The notes beneath the pieces are model-generated. The model was not told where the DNA came from, ran no database searches, and worked only from the letters and a program-made list of their open reading frames with translations. Of a DNA stretch of 64,000 bases, positions 16,096-24,363 are shown in pieces. The stretch lies in assembly GCA_038212095.1 (NCBI GenBank), contig JBBQUW010000008.1:43390-107389 (forward strand), given 5' to 3'. Source of the stretch: JAICYJ01 sp038212095. Lineage in GTDB: Bacteria; Actinomycetota; Thermoleophilia; Gaiellales; JAICJC01. A program made the translations under genes and the position numbers. The number at the start of each line of letters is the position of its first letter. Within the stretch, counting starts at the first letter, position 1.

Positions 16096-17049
16096 ATGAG
16101 ATCTCCGCTGTCGTTGCTGGCCGGACGCAGATCAGCCGGGGTTGGACTGGCCCTCGTCGCCGAGTGCTGCCTGGTGGCTGCGCTCACGCTTGCACCCGCG
16201 CCGGTCGAGGCCGGGATTCCCGGCGTCGTCTCAGCCGCGATCGCCGGCACGGTGGCGGTCGTGTTTGGGGTGTTGGACGGCGTCGTGCTGGCTGTGATCG
16301 GAGCGCTGGTGTTCGGCGCCATCGACGGCTGGTCGGTGGGCGCCGCCGCGGCGCTGGTCGTGTGGCCGGGCGTGGTGGGCGCAGTGGGCATGTTCGCGCG
16401 CCGCGTGGAGCAGCGCCGCGACGTGTTCCGACAGTTCGTCAGCGAGCAGGAGGGCGAGCGCCGACTGATGGCGATCGAGCTGCACGACGAGAAGGCCCAG
16501 GTGCTGGCGGGCGCGTTGATGATGCTGCGCGCGGCCGGCAGTCCGACCGACGAGAGCTCCGCTGCGACGGCCGAGCAGGCCCGCGAGTTGATCAGCGAGA
16601 CGATCACGGCGCTGCGGACGCTGGCCGGCGATCTCAGCCCACGGATGCTCGACCACCACGGGCTGGTGGTATCGCTGGAGCAACTTGCGATCACGCTGTC
16701 TCGCACCACAGGCGTCGGCATCCGGATCGAGCCCCGCTGGAGCGGACGGCTCTCGCCCGAGAGCGAGTTGGCGCTCTATCGGGTGGTTCAGGGCACGCTG
16801 GCCACGCTGATCGACTCGGGCGCGCGTGAGATCGTCGTCACGGTGGAGCGCTCGTACGAGATCGTGCTGGTGTCGGTCGAGTCCGCCGGTGATCGCGATG
16901 AGCTCGCACGGCCGGGGGCACCCGATGTACAGCACGAGCGGATACGCCTGCTGGGCGGGCGGGTGCGCGTCGTGCGGGGCGCCGGCGGGCGACGCGAGCT
17001 CAGGGCCGAGGTGCCGGTCACGCCTCAGCGGCAGGTCGACACGCTCTGA
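16096..17049 (+). CDS. NarL-type histidine-kinase-like protein, ATP site degenerate
   Basis: A 317-residue protein. Residues 14-100 hold three or four membrane helices. Residues 112-190 match the HisKA_3 dimerisation domain with an intact H-box (AIELHDEKAQVLAGA, His130) and the following DLSPRMLDHHGLVVSLEQLA. The ATP-binding part is poorly conserved: the N-box reads RVVQGTLATLIDSGA (229-243), where kinases normally have Glu, Asn and His, and the glycine loops are replaced by GGRVRVVRGAGGRREL. ATP binding is therefore doubtful. No response-regulator gene is adjacent. It may be a pseudokinase or act as a phosphatase or scaffold. Confidence 0.75.
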   Translation: MRSPLSLLAGRRSAGVGLALVAECCLVAALTLAPAPVEAGIPGVVSAAIAGTVAVVFGVLDGVVLAVIGALVFGAIDGWSVGAAAALVVWPGVVGAVGMFARRVEQRRDVFRQFVSEQEGERRLMAIELHDEKAQVLAGALMMLRAAGSPTDESSAATAEQARELISETITALRTLAGDLSPRMLDHHGLVVSLEQLAITLSRTTGVGIRIEPRWSGRLSPESELALYRVVQGTLATLIDSGAREIVVTVERSYEIVLVSVESAGDRDELARPGAPDVQHERIRLLGGRVRVVRGAGGRRELRAEVPVTPQRQVDTL

Positions 17050-17101
17050 AGGGCAGGCGCGCGCACTCCAGCCCGCGCCCACGTTTGCCGATACCGGGTT
17101 G

Positions 17102-17830
17102 ATGGCGCGACTTTCAATCACACAGGCGGTTGCATTGCTCGGCTCGGCGGCGGAGGTCGAGGTGGCCGCTGGCGGGCGCGAGCTGGTCGTGACGCCGCTG
17201 TCCCACGCGGGCACGCGGCTGACCGCGACCGTTGATCGGCTGAGCGTCGGCGACTGCACACGCGTGGTGGCACGCGTGCACGGCGACGACCTGCGTCCGT
17301 GGCTGCTCTGCCTCGATGTCGAAGCGGCCGAGTTCCACTCCGATCTGCTCGCCAAGGTCGTGCTGCGAGCGCGCTCGATACGGCTCGACGAGCACCACCG
17401 GCAGGCCGATCGCACCTCCCTGGGCGGCCATGCCCGGCTGATCGCGGTCAACTGCCAGAACGTGGTCGACGGCGACGTCGTGGAGGGCTCGATCATCGAC
17501 GTGTCAGACAGCGGCGTTGCATTACTCACGCGGCGGTTGTTGCGGCCGGGCGACCGGCTCGAGTTCAGCGGACGCTTCTTCGCCACCGTCGTCACCGCCG
17601 AGGTACGCGTGGCGCGGGTGACCTCGCTCGACGACCAGGAGCAGGTCGGCTGCACCTTCATCTCGATCGCCCCGGCAGAGCGGCGCAAGCTGCGCGAGGT
17701 GACGACCGCCCGCCCCGCCGGCGAGGTGACCAGCTTCACGATGCTGCAACAGATCGCGGCCGACCGGATGGCGGAGGACGAGCAGCCCCGCTCCAACTTC
17801 CTGCGGCGCATGCTTCGCAAGAGTGCGTAG
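17102..17830 (+). CDS. PilZ-domain protein (c-di-GMP receptor)
   Basis: A 242-residue cytoplasmic protein. The N-terminal half (about 1-95) resembles the YcgR-type flanking domain. The C-terminal PilZ domain carries both ligand motifs: RQADR at 100-104 (RxxxR) and DVSDSG at 133-138 (D/NxSxxG). Such proteins bind cyclic di-GMP and change activity of partners in motility, surface polymer synthesis or transcription. It follows the degenerate kinase gene after 52 bases and may be co-transcribed with it. A longer in-frame upstream region overlaps that gene; the ATG at 17102 is preferred. Confidence 0.85.
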   Translation: MARLSITQAVALLGSAAEVEVAAGGRELVVTPLSHAGTRLTATVDRLSVGDCTRVVARVHGDDLRPWLLCLDVEAAEFHSDLLAKVVLRARSIRLDEHHRQADRTSLGGHARLIAVNCQNVVDGDVVEGSIIDVSDSGVALLTRRLLRPGDRLEFSGRFFATVVTAEVRVARVTSLDDQEQVGCTFISIAPAERRKLREVTTARPAGEVTSFTMLQQIAADRMAEDEQPRSNFLRRMLRKSA

Positions 17831-17866
17831 CCGACGCGGCGAGTCGGTCGGGTCGACAGGTGTATC

Positions 17867-17895
17867 TTGCGTCGCTTGGCGGCGTCGCTTAGGCT
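17867..17895 (+). promoter_or_regulatory. Promoter TTGCGT-N17-TAGGCT of the ZIP gene
   Basis: TTGCGT at 17867-17872 and TAGGCT at 17890-17895 are 17 bases apart, an ideal sigma-70-type spacing. The -10 box lies inside the palindrome listed next. Confidence 0.6.
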
Positions 17896-17903
17896 GCCCT
17901 AAG
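17888..17903. promoter_or_regulatory. DtxR/IdeR-like operator
   Basis: CTTAGG-CTGC-CCTAAG, a palindrome with 6-bp perfect arms. TTAGG-N4-CCTAA is the core arrangement found in boxes bound by iron- or manganese-dependent repressors of the DtxR/IdeR/MntR family. It covers the -10 box and the predicted start of transcription of the metal-transporter gene, the expected place for repression by metal-loaded regulator. Confidence 0.6.
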
Positions 17904-17925
17904 TCTGACGATCCTTGGGGGTTCG

Positions 17926-18777
17926 GTGTCACCGGAGCGGGTAGCGGTGTTGGGAGCGGTTGCGGGACTGACGATCTATCTCGGGCTGCCGGTTGGCCGC
18001 CTCGTCTCGCTGTCGTCCCGCGGCCGGGCATTCCTGTCGGTCATGTCGGCCGGCATCCTGCTGTTCATCTTCTGGGACGTGCTGAACGCGGCCCACGGAA
18101 TCCTCGAGTCGAGCCTCATCTCTGCCCGGGACGGCGCGGGTTGGTCGCCGTTTGTCGTGCGGGCGGCGATGGCGATCGGGGGCATCGCGGTCGGCGCCTT
18201 GGGACTGGCGCGGGTGGAGGCGGCGATGCTGCGACGCAGGCCGCGCGCGCCAATCGCGGGGGGTAGCGACCTCGCCCTGGCTGGAGGCGGACCGACCACC
18301 GCGATGCTGGTCGAGGAGGCGCGGCGGGCGTCGCTGATGCTGGGCATGCTGATCGCCGTCGCGATCGGCCTGCACAACTTCTCAGAGGGGTTGGCAATCG
18401 GCGTGTCCGCCAACACCGGCGAGATCGGCCTTGCCACCACCCTGATCGTCGGCTTTGCGCTCCACAACGCGACGGAGGGGTTTGGCATCGTCGGGCCGCT
18501 GGGGGACGTCCGGCCCAGTTGGCGGTGGCTGTTCCTGGCGGGGCTGATCGGTGGTGGGCCCACCGTCCTGGGTACGCTGGTCGGCGAGCGCGTCACCTCA
18601 CCCGCATTGGAGATCTGCTTCTATACGCTCGCCGCAGGCGCCATCCTCTACGTCATCGGCCAGATCTGGCCGGCCGCCCAGCGCCGGCTCCCTCCGCAGT
18701 GGGTGCTCGCGGGGTTGGTGACCGGCTTTGCTCTCGCGCTCAGCTCCGACCTGGTCATCACCTACGCCGGCGGCTGA
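17926..18777 (+). CDS. ZIP-family metal transporter
   Basis: A 283-residue membrane protein with about eight helices. The two metal-site helices are clear: HNFSEGLAIG at 150-159 and HNATEGFGI at 180-188, matching the HNxxEG motifs of ZIP transporters that carry zinc, iron or manganese into the cytoplasm. A variable loop rich in Arg and Gly (about 100-130) lies before them, as usual. The GTG start follows a short leader containing the palindrome TTAGG-N4-CCTAA, so uptake is probably switched off when metal is plentiful. Confidence 0.92.
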   Translation: MSPERVAVLGAVAGLTIYLGLPVGRLVSLSSRGRAFLSVMSAGILLFIFWDVLNAAHGILESSLISARDGAGWSPFVVRAAMAIGGIAVGALGLARVEAAMLRRRPRAPIAGGSDLALAGGGPTTAMLVEEARRASLMLGMLIAVAIGLHNFSEGLAIGVSANTGEIGLATTLIVGFALHNATEGFGIVGPLGDVRPSWRWLFLAGLIGGGPTVLGTLVGERVTSPALEICFYTLAAGAILYVIGQIWPAAQRRLPPQWVLAGLVTGFALALSSDLVITYAGG

Positions 18778-18843
18778 TGAGACGACCCGAGGGTTGGGTG
18801 GCGCGCGTCAGAACCGCCTGCGGAGCGAGGTAGGTACGCGCCG

Positions 18844-20001
18844 GTGGATCGCCCCAGAGGCACTCGTCATCGGCAGATAGTGCGCCGCCGAGCGGGAGCT
18901 CTGGCCGTGATCGCGGCGGCCGTGGCCGCGGGATCGTTGTGGACGTACGGGGCAACCTCGGGCGATGCTGACCAGGTCGGCAGGAAGGCGACCGGCGGCA
19001 CGTCCGCGCCGCAGTCGACGCCCACGCCGACTCCGGCAACCACGCTCTCGGCACCTCCGCCGATCCCAGGTTTCCTGCTGGTCGCAGATCGGGGCAACGA
19101 TCGCATCCTCCTACTGGACGGCCACAAGCGCGTGCTGTGGCGCTATCCCAAGCCGGGAGTAAAGCCGAGCTTTCCGTTCCACTACGACGATGACGCCTTC
19201 TTTGGAATGGGATTCCACGCGATCATCACCAACCAGGAGGATCAGCAGACGATGGAGATGCTGTCCTTCCCAGCCGGCCACGTGCTGTGGCACTACGGTC
19301 ACGTCAACCACCCCGGCTCAGCACCTGGCTACCTTCACACGCCGGATGACGCCTACCTCCTGCCCAACGGCGTCCGCACCGTTGCCGATGTAGCCAACTG
19401 TCGCATCCTGTACATCTCAGCGTCTCACCGCGTGATCCGCCAGCTGGGCACGACAGGCGTGTGCGGCCACGACCCGCCGCGGCTTCTCGGCTCACCAAAT
19501 GGGGATACGCCGCTGCCCAACGGCGGCATCCTGATCACGGAGATCACCGGCAGCTGGGTCGACGCGATCAGCCGCAGCGGCAAATTGCTGTGGTCATTCA
19601 AGGCACCCGTCGCCTATCCGTCAGACGCCCAGCTGCTGCCAAACGGGCACGTCCTTCTCGCCGACTACTCCTCTCCAGGCCACATACTGATCGTGACCAA
19701 GACCGGGCACGTGCTGTGGGAATACGGCCCGCCAAGTGGCCGGGCAGCGCTCGACCATCCCTCGCTCGCGCTGATGCTGCCAAACCGGCTGATCGCCGTC
19801 AACGACGACTACCGCCACCGCATCCTCCTGATCAGCGTCGCCACGCACAAGATCGTCTGGCAGTACGGCCACACCGACCACGCCGGCACCGGACACGGCT
19901 TCCTCAACACGCCTGACGGCATGGACTTCCTACCCCTCTCTGCGGCCCTCGCGAATCCGGCGATCCTTCACATGGTCGCGGGCTCACTCGCCCACCATTG
20001 A
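18844..20001 (+). CDS. Exported beta-propeller protein
   Basis: A 385-residue protein: basic N-terminus (RPRGTRHRQIVRRR), one hydrophobic export or anchor helix (about 17-36), a Thr/Pro linker (47-70), then repeated blades such as FLLVADRGNDRILLLDGH, NGHVLLADYSSPGHI and GHVLWEYGPP. The recurring LWxYxxPG and ADxxNxRIL patterns resemble arylsulfotransferase/NHL-type propellers. No catalytic histidine set is evident to me, so a binding role is as likely as an enzyme. GTG start; a possible weak TAGGTA box lies 7 bases upstream. Confidence 0.75.
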   Translation: MDRPRGTRHRQIVRRRAGALAVIAAAVAAGSLWTYGATSGDADQVGRKATGGTSAPQSTPTPTPATTLSAPPPIPGFLLVADRGNDRILLLDGHKRVLWRYPKPGVKPSFPFHYDDDAFFGMGFHAIITNQEDQQTMEMLSFPAGHVLWHYGHVNHPGSAPGYLHTPDDAYLLPNGVRTVADVANCRILYISASHRVIRQLGTTGVCGHDPPRLLGSPNGDTPLPNGGILITEITGSWVDAISRSGKLLWSFKAPVAYPSDAQLLPNGHVLLADYSSPGHILIVTKTGHVLWEYGPPSGRAALDHPSLALMLPNRLIAVNDDYRHRILLISVATHKIVWQYGHTDHAGTGHGFLNTPDGMDFLPLSAALANPAILHMVAGSLAHH

Positions 20002-20010
20002 CCGGCGGAC

Positions 20011-20016
20011 TACGCT
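20011..20016 (+). promoter_or_regulatory. -10 box TACGCT, leaderless-type
   Basis: TACGCT ends 7 bases before the ATG at 20024 of the metallopeptidase gene. Confidence 0.5.
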
Positions 20017-20023
20017 TGGGTGG

Positions 20024-20428
20024 ATGGAGGATCGGCATCCCCCCGTGGCGTGCTCGGAGGACGAGTTCGCAGCGCTGGCGGAGAGCGAGCTCGATGCGCT
20101 TCCGGACTGGATCAAGTCGGCCATCGCCGGTCACAACGTCGCCATCTCGATCGAGGACGAGCGTCCCAACCAGCCAGGGACGTTCGGCGTCTTCGCACGC
20201 TACGGCGGTGCCTCGGAGATCACCCTTTACCGCCTGCCGATCAACCGGTTGGCGGTCGACAGGCACCAGTTGAGACGGGCGATCCACGACACGCTGCTGC
20301 ACGAGCTCGGCCACCTCTTCGGCATGACGGAGGCCGACCTCGATCACTACACGATCGGCAACAACCCGCTGCCCGACGCCGAGCCGGTACATCCGCCTGC
20401 GCCTGACGAGCACGCGGACGACGCGTGA
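20024..20428 (+). CDS. Zincin-like metallopeptidase family protein
   Basis: A 134-residue protein of the small minimal-zincin family (PF06262). The zinc motif HELGHLFG at 93-100 supplies His93, Glu94 and His97; the nearby acidic stretch MTEADLDHY supplies the usual third-ligand region. The N-terminal DEFAALAESELDALPDWI is typical of the family. Biological substrates of these proteins are not known. The lytic transglycosylase gene follows after 13 bases, suggesting co-transcription. Confidence 0.85.
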   Translation: MEDRHPPVACSEDEFAALAESELDALPDWIKSAIAGHNVAISIEDERPNQPGTFGVFARYGGASEITLYRLPINRLAVDRHQLRRAIHDTLLHELGHLFGMTEADLDHYTIGNNPLPDAEPVHPPAPDEHADDA

Positions 20429-20441
20429 ACGAGGCCCGACG

Positions 20442-21272
20442 ATGAGGTGGCGGCGAGTCGTGTTCGCGCTGGTCGCCGCCGCGTGCATGCCCGGCACGGC
20501 CTGCGCCGGCTCGTCGTCGACGTCCTCGGCACCGACCCTCCACTCGCGCGACGTCGGGTCAAGCTCCGCCGTGATCGCGCGGCGGCTGGCCGCGGCCGAT
20601 CTCGCGCTGCGGGACTCGCTGCGCGCCTGGCAGACGGCGGATCCCTCGCTGCGCACGCCGCCGCCGGACGATGCGCTGGCAGCCGCCTCCGCCGAGCGCG
20701 ACCTCGTCCACCAGATGGCGCAGCACAGATCGCAGGCCAGGCGAACGCTGGCCGCGCTAACGCCCCAGCTTGCGACGGCGATCGGCGCCGATCTCGTGGC
20801 CGCCCGCGACCTGCGACGGCTCACCGGGCCGCCATCAACCACGCGCCTGCATCTCGCGTCGCCTCGCCCGGCCGGCGAGCTGCTGGCCGATTACCGCCGG
20901 GCAGAACAGCGGTTCGGCACCCGCTGGCAGCTGCTGGCGGCGGTCAACCTGGTCGAGTCCGCATTCGGCCGCGTCGTCAACCACAGCAGCGCAGGCGCTC
21001 AAGGCCCGATGCAGTTCCTCCCCTCGACCTGGCATGCCTATGGCCTGGGCGGCAATATTCGCTCGCCGCGCGACGCCGTCCTCGCCGCCGCCAACTACCT
21101 GCATCGATCCGGCTCACCGGCCAACGATCGCCACGCCCTGTACGCCTATAACCCCTCCCGCCTCTACGTCGACGCGGTGCTGAGCTACGCATCGGCGATG
21201 ATTCACGACCCGCTCGCCTACCTCACCTACTACACCTGGGAGGCAAGCCTGCCGGCCACGCTCGGTGGATGA
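20442..21272 (+). CDS. Lytic transglycosylase (SLT), probable lipoprotein
   Basis: A 276-residue exported protein. The signal region ends in MPGTAC, so Cys21 may be lipidated, followed by a Ser/Thr linker. Residues 155-260 form a goose-type lysozyme/SLT fold: the catalytic glutamate is Glu172 in AVNLVESAFGRVV, followed by SSAGAQGPMQFLPSTW, the hallmark second block, and ALYAYNPSRLYVDAVLSY at the end. It would cleave peptidoglycan glycan strands with 1,6-anhydro product formation at the outer face of the membrane. The helical region 40-135 is lineage-specific. Confidence 0.88.
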   Translation: MRWRRVVFALVAAACMPGTACAGSSSTSSAPTLHSRDVGSSSAVIARRLAAADLALRDSLRAWQTADPSLRTPPPDDALAAASAERDLVHQMAQHRSQARRTLAALTPQLATAIGADLVAARDLRRLTGPPSTTRLHLASPRPAGELLADYRRAEQRFGTRWQLLAAVNLVESAFGRVVNHSSAGAQGPMQFLPSTWHAYGLGGNIRSPRDAVLAAANYLHRSGSPANDRHALYAYNPSRLYVDAVLSYASAMIHDPLAYLTYYTWEASLPATLGG

Positions 21273-21274
21273 GC

Positions 21275-22004
21275 TCAGCGCAGCGTCGAGACCGGCAACG
21301 CTGCGTGCGGCTTCGGCGACTGAAGGGCAGCGGCACCCCACTCCTCGAGCGCGATCACTCCGCGTCCTCCTTGGGCGCCCGCGATCACGAGCTGGACTGG
21401 GAGCGGCGGCCCGTCGAGCGCGATGTAGAGAGTCGCGGTCCCGCCTTGGGGACTCGATCCCTGCACTCCAACCACGCGTCGACCAGCGAGGGACGTCACG
21501 CCGGTCGAGTGCAGGTCACCTCGCAGTCCCAACTCCGTGACGATCGATCGTACCGTCAGGCCCCCCGACACGCTGGCGTAGCCGGTGTCACCGGCCCCCC
21601 ACGAGACCCAGCGTCCAGCCGCGTGGCGCGCCGAGGGCACCGCGAATCCAAACATGCGCCGGAGCGCGGCCGCGTTCCCTCGCACATACGCCGTCGGGCT
21701 GGAGAACACCACGGTGGCCCGCGCGTTGCCCACCTTCATGGTCTGGTAGCCACCCGAGACCCCGGCATAGCTGGTCACGACGACATGCTGTACCGAGGAG
21801 CCAGTGGGCACATCTGACGTGGAGACCCACTTCACGGAGCTCTCATGGTCAGCCGCCGTAAGCGCGGCGGCCAGGATATCGGTGGCGGGCTGATCCTGTA
21901 GCGAGGTGCTTGCGGAGCCGGCGGATGATCCACACGCGGCACCTGCGAATGGCGAGTGCGATGAGAACTGCGATCAGCGGAATGTGAGTTGCCCTGTTGG
22001 ACAC
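21275..22004 (-). pseudogene. Secreted lipoprotein gene with frameshift in the signal peptide
   Basis: The intact 3' frame encodes a mature exported domain of about 220 residues with many beta-strand-like segments, similar in feel to LppX/LprG-type lipoproteins. Reading upstream, this frame passes through FAGAACGSS, a lipobox-like cysteine, then hits a stop at 21974. The other frame supplies exactly the missing start: GTG at 22004 preceded by gggag, encoding SNRATHIPLIAVLIALA, a typical signal core. One extra base between about 21945 and 21972 separates them (730 bases instead of 729). The gene is therefore either frameshifted or affected by a sequencing error. A short internal GTG at 21835 would give a protein without export signal. 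Confidence 0.65.
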
Positions 22005-22272
22005 TGCGGCGCTCCCAGGTCGATTTCCCGGCCGGCCGGGCGTGGCGTTGCCATCGGCATGACCGGCTGTGACCTTTACGGCGCGGCGAGATCCGGGGGA
22101 GCGGACCTGGCGGCTCACGTCGATACCTCGAATCCCAATTCGCCTGCACGTCGAGTATCACTTCTGCGCCCGGCGCGGACAACGCGGGCGCAGACACGAC
22201 GCGGCCGCGACCAACGGTCGCCGCAGTCCGCGCCAGATCGATGACAACTCAATACAGACACCAGGAGAAATC

Positions 22273-22711
22273 ATGAGTCAAAACGAGCAGACGTACGAGG
22301 GTCAGTGCCTACTGCGGTGCCGTCAAGATCGCCGTCACCGGCGAGGCGGCGGGTGCCGGCTATTGCCACTGCGCCGCATGCAGGAGCTGGTCGGCCGGAC
22401 CGGTCAACGCGTTCACGCTGTGGAAGTCTGAGGCGGTCGAGGTGACGCAGGGTGAGGATCAGATCGGTGAGTACAACCAGAACGAGCGCAGCTATCGCCA
22501 GTGGTGCACAGCGTGTGGCGGTCATCTGCTGACGCGATACCCGCATTGGGATCTGGTCGATGTCTACGCGGCAACGATTCCGACCTATCCCTTCGCGCCC
22601 GGGGTGCACGTCAACTACGAGTCGACCGTGCTGCCGATGAAGGACGGGCTACCCAAGCTGAAGGACTTTCCCGCAGAGCTGGGTGGCTCGGGAGAGGCGC
22701 TGGCCGAGTAA
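22273..22711 (+). pseudogene. GFA/CENP-V-type zinc protein gene, frameshifted
   Basis: Two frames together give a GFA-family protein. From ATG 22273 (ribosome site aggag) the first frame reads MSQNEQTYEGQC; after one extra base near 22308-22312 the second frame continues YCGAVKIAVTGEAAGAGYCH, CAACRSWSAGPVNAFTLW and CTACGGHLLTRYP. The paired cysteines (CxC, CHCxxC, CxxC) are the zinc ligands of this family, named after a glutathione-dependent formaldehyde-activating enzyme, although the true roles vary. The total is 439 bases, one more than a whole number of codons. The downstream frame alone lacks the first zinc site, so a functional protein would need the correct frame. Confidence 0.7.
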
Positions 22712-22725
22712 GTACGAACGGCGAG

Positions 22726-22783
22726 CCGAGCCGCGTGGCGTACCAGCAGCGATGATGGTACGCCACGCCGGCCCGCGGCTCGG
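22726..22783. terminator. Large hairpin between convergent genes
   Basis: The left arm ccgagccgcg-tggcgtacca is continuous; the right arm is tggtacgcca, an 8-base bulge, then cgcggctcgg. Both 10-bp halves pair perfectly around a 10-base loop. It lies between the GFA gene and the convergent cyclase gene and probably ends both transcripts. Confidence 0.7.
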
Positions 22784-22814
22784 ATGCGTACGTCGATCGT
22801 GGCGCCCGTGCCGA

Positions 22815-24158
22815 TCAGCTTGACGAGTCGGAGATGGGCCCGCCTGCCGGCCGGCTCAGCGCCAGCAGTTCCCACTCGCCGACGCCCTTCAGGTCGTAGC
22901 GCCCGCGACTGTCCAGCGCGAGTCCCGACCCGGCCACGAGATCCTTGACGGTTCTCGATACCAGCACCTCGCCGGGACCTGCGCACGCACAGATCCGGGC
23001 ACCGATCGAGAGCGCAACTCCCGCCACCTTGTCCTCGTGAACCTCACACTCCCCCGTATGGATGCCCGCCCGTACTTCGAGTCCAAGCGGTCTGATGGCC
23101 TCGGTGATGGCCTGCGCACACCGTATCGCTCTGGCCGGACCGTCGAACGTCGCGAAGAAGCCGTCCCCGGCGGTGTCCCGCTCGCGTCCGCGAAACCGGG
23201 CGAGCTCGCGGCGCACCGCCGTGTGATGCTCGGAGAGCAGGTCGCGCCACGCGCGATCCCCCATCGCGCCGGCGCGCTCACTCGAACCGACGATGTCGGT
23301 GAACAGCACCGTGGTGAGGACGCTCTCGGGCACCAGCGGCGCGGCTCCCCCAGCCACCAGTTGCTCGACCTCATCAACCACCTCGGGTGAGAGGAATACG
23401 CCCCAGTAGTCGTGGCCAGACACGCATACGCTCCGCCCCCCGGGAATCCGTGCTGCCGCCCCGAGCGCTTCTGGCATCGCCAACGGCGTGTTGCGGTACA
23501 GCACCACGGTCGGCACCCGTACCGCCGCATACACCTCGCTCATATCGGTTTCCATGAAGGCCCGATTCAACTCGTAGCCCATCGCGGGACCGGCGCCAAC
23601 TCGCAGCCAGTTTGCGAACCAGGTTCGCCCTTCCACCGTCGCCGCCAACGTCGGACACGTCTCCTCGAGGATCTCGTCGCACAACTCCTGAGTCCCCCAC
23701 CGCTCACGGATCGACGCCAAGCTCACCGCCATGCTCTCCGCCAGGTCGGGCTCGATGCGCTCGAGCATCGATGGATGGAACAGCGCCAAAGCGATCGTTC
23801 GCTCCGGGTAGGTTGCCGCGAACAACGTCGCCATCAGGCAGCCCTCGTGCGATCCGAAGATCACCGCACGGCTCGAACCGACTGCTTCGAGCACCGCGCG
23901 GACGTCCTCCATGCGGGTCTCGAGGGTCGGAAACCCTCCGCCTCGATCCGACAAACCGGTGCCACGCTTGTCAAACACGATCAGCCTGAACGAACGCGCC
24001 AATCGCTCGTAGAACGGCCGCCAGTACGGCGACTCCCAGGCGTAGACCAGGTTCGAGCAGAAGTCGGGCACGAACACGAGATCCGTCTCAGCCTCACCCA
24101 CCACCTGATACGCGATCGCAACTCCGCCGCTTCGCGCATAGCGAATGTCCAGCTCCAT
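22815..24158 (-). CDS. Alpha/beta-hydrolase fused to class III cyclase
   Basis: A 447-residue cytoplasmic fusion. Residues about 5-260 form an alpha/beta-hydrolase: FDKRGTGLSDRGG, the nucleophile elbow GSHEG, and a C-terminal GHDYW histidine block. Residues about 275-440 form a class III nucleotide cyclase-type domain: TTVLFTDIVGSSERAG with the first metal Asp, RDTAGDGFFATFDGPARAI with the second, and a GPGEVLVS block. The usual substrate lysine is replaced by Asp (RDTAGDG) and the Asn of the VNxAAR motif by Ser (ALSIGAR), so its nucleotide product is uncertain. The hydrolase half may sense a small molecule. An in-frame TTG at 24176 is a less likely start. Confidence 0.88.
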   Translation of the reverse strand: MELDIRYARSGGVAIAYQVVGEAETDLVFVPDFCSNLVYAWESPYWRPFYERLARSFRLIVFDKRGTGLSDRGGGFPTLETRMEDVRAVLEAVGSSRAVIFGSHEGCLMATLFAATYPERTIALALFHPSMLERIEPDLAESMAVSLASIRERWGTQELCDEILEETCPTLAATVEGRTWFANWLRVGAGPAMGYELNRAFMETDMSEVYAAVRVPTVVLYRNTPLAMPEALGAAARIPGGRSVCVSGHDYWGVFLSPEVVDEVEQLVAGGAAPLVPESVLTTVLFTDIVGSSERAGAMGDRAWRDLLSEHHTAVRRELARFRGRERDTAGDGFFATFDGPARAIRCAQAITEAIRPLGLEVRAGIHTGECEVHEDKVAGVALSIGARICACAGPGEVLVSRTVKDLVAGSGLALDSRGRYDLKGVGEWELLALSRPAGGPISDSSS

Positions 24159-24363
24159 CGCGATAGCGTTGCGCAATCACCCCACCGGCGCAAGCGAGCG
24201 CGTGGACGTTCGCAGGTCTACTCCTTGGGCGTGCTCGTGGGCGCGGGTTCGTTATCCGCTTCTCGGCTGCCCTCCTGCGGATGCGCAACGTTCCGACCTT
24301 TGCCTGGGGACGCCGAGTGCCACACTGACGTGGCGTCCTGGGGGGTCTGATCGGCGCCGGCCA

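Noticed and set aside
16231..17820. A 529-codon minus-strand frame
   Set aside because: Antisense to the kinase-like and PilZ genes, low-complexity Ser/Arg composition, no motif.
22500..22711. GFA downstream frame as a complete gene
   Set aside because: It lacks the first zinc-binding cysteines, which are present in sequence immediately upstream in the other frame, so a frameshifted gene is the better reading.
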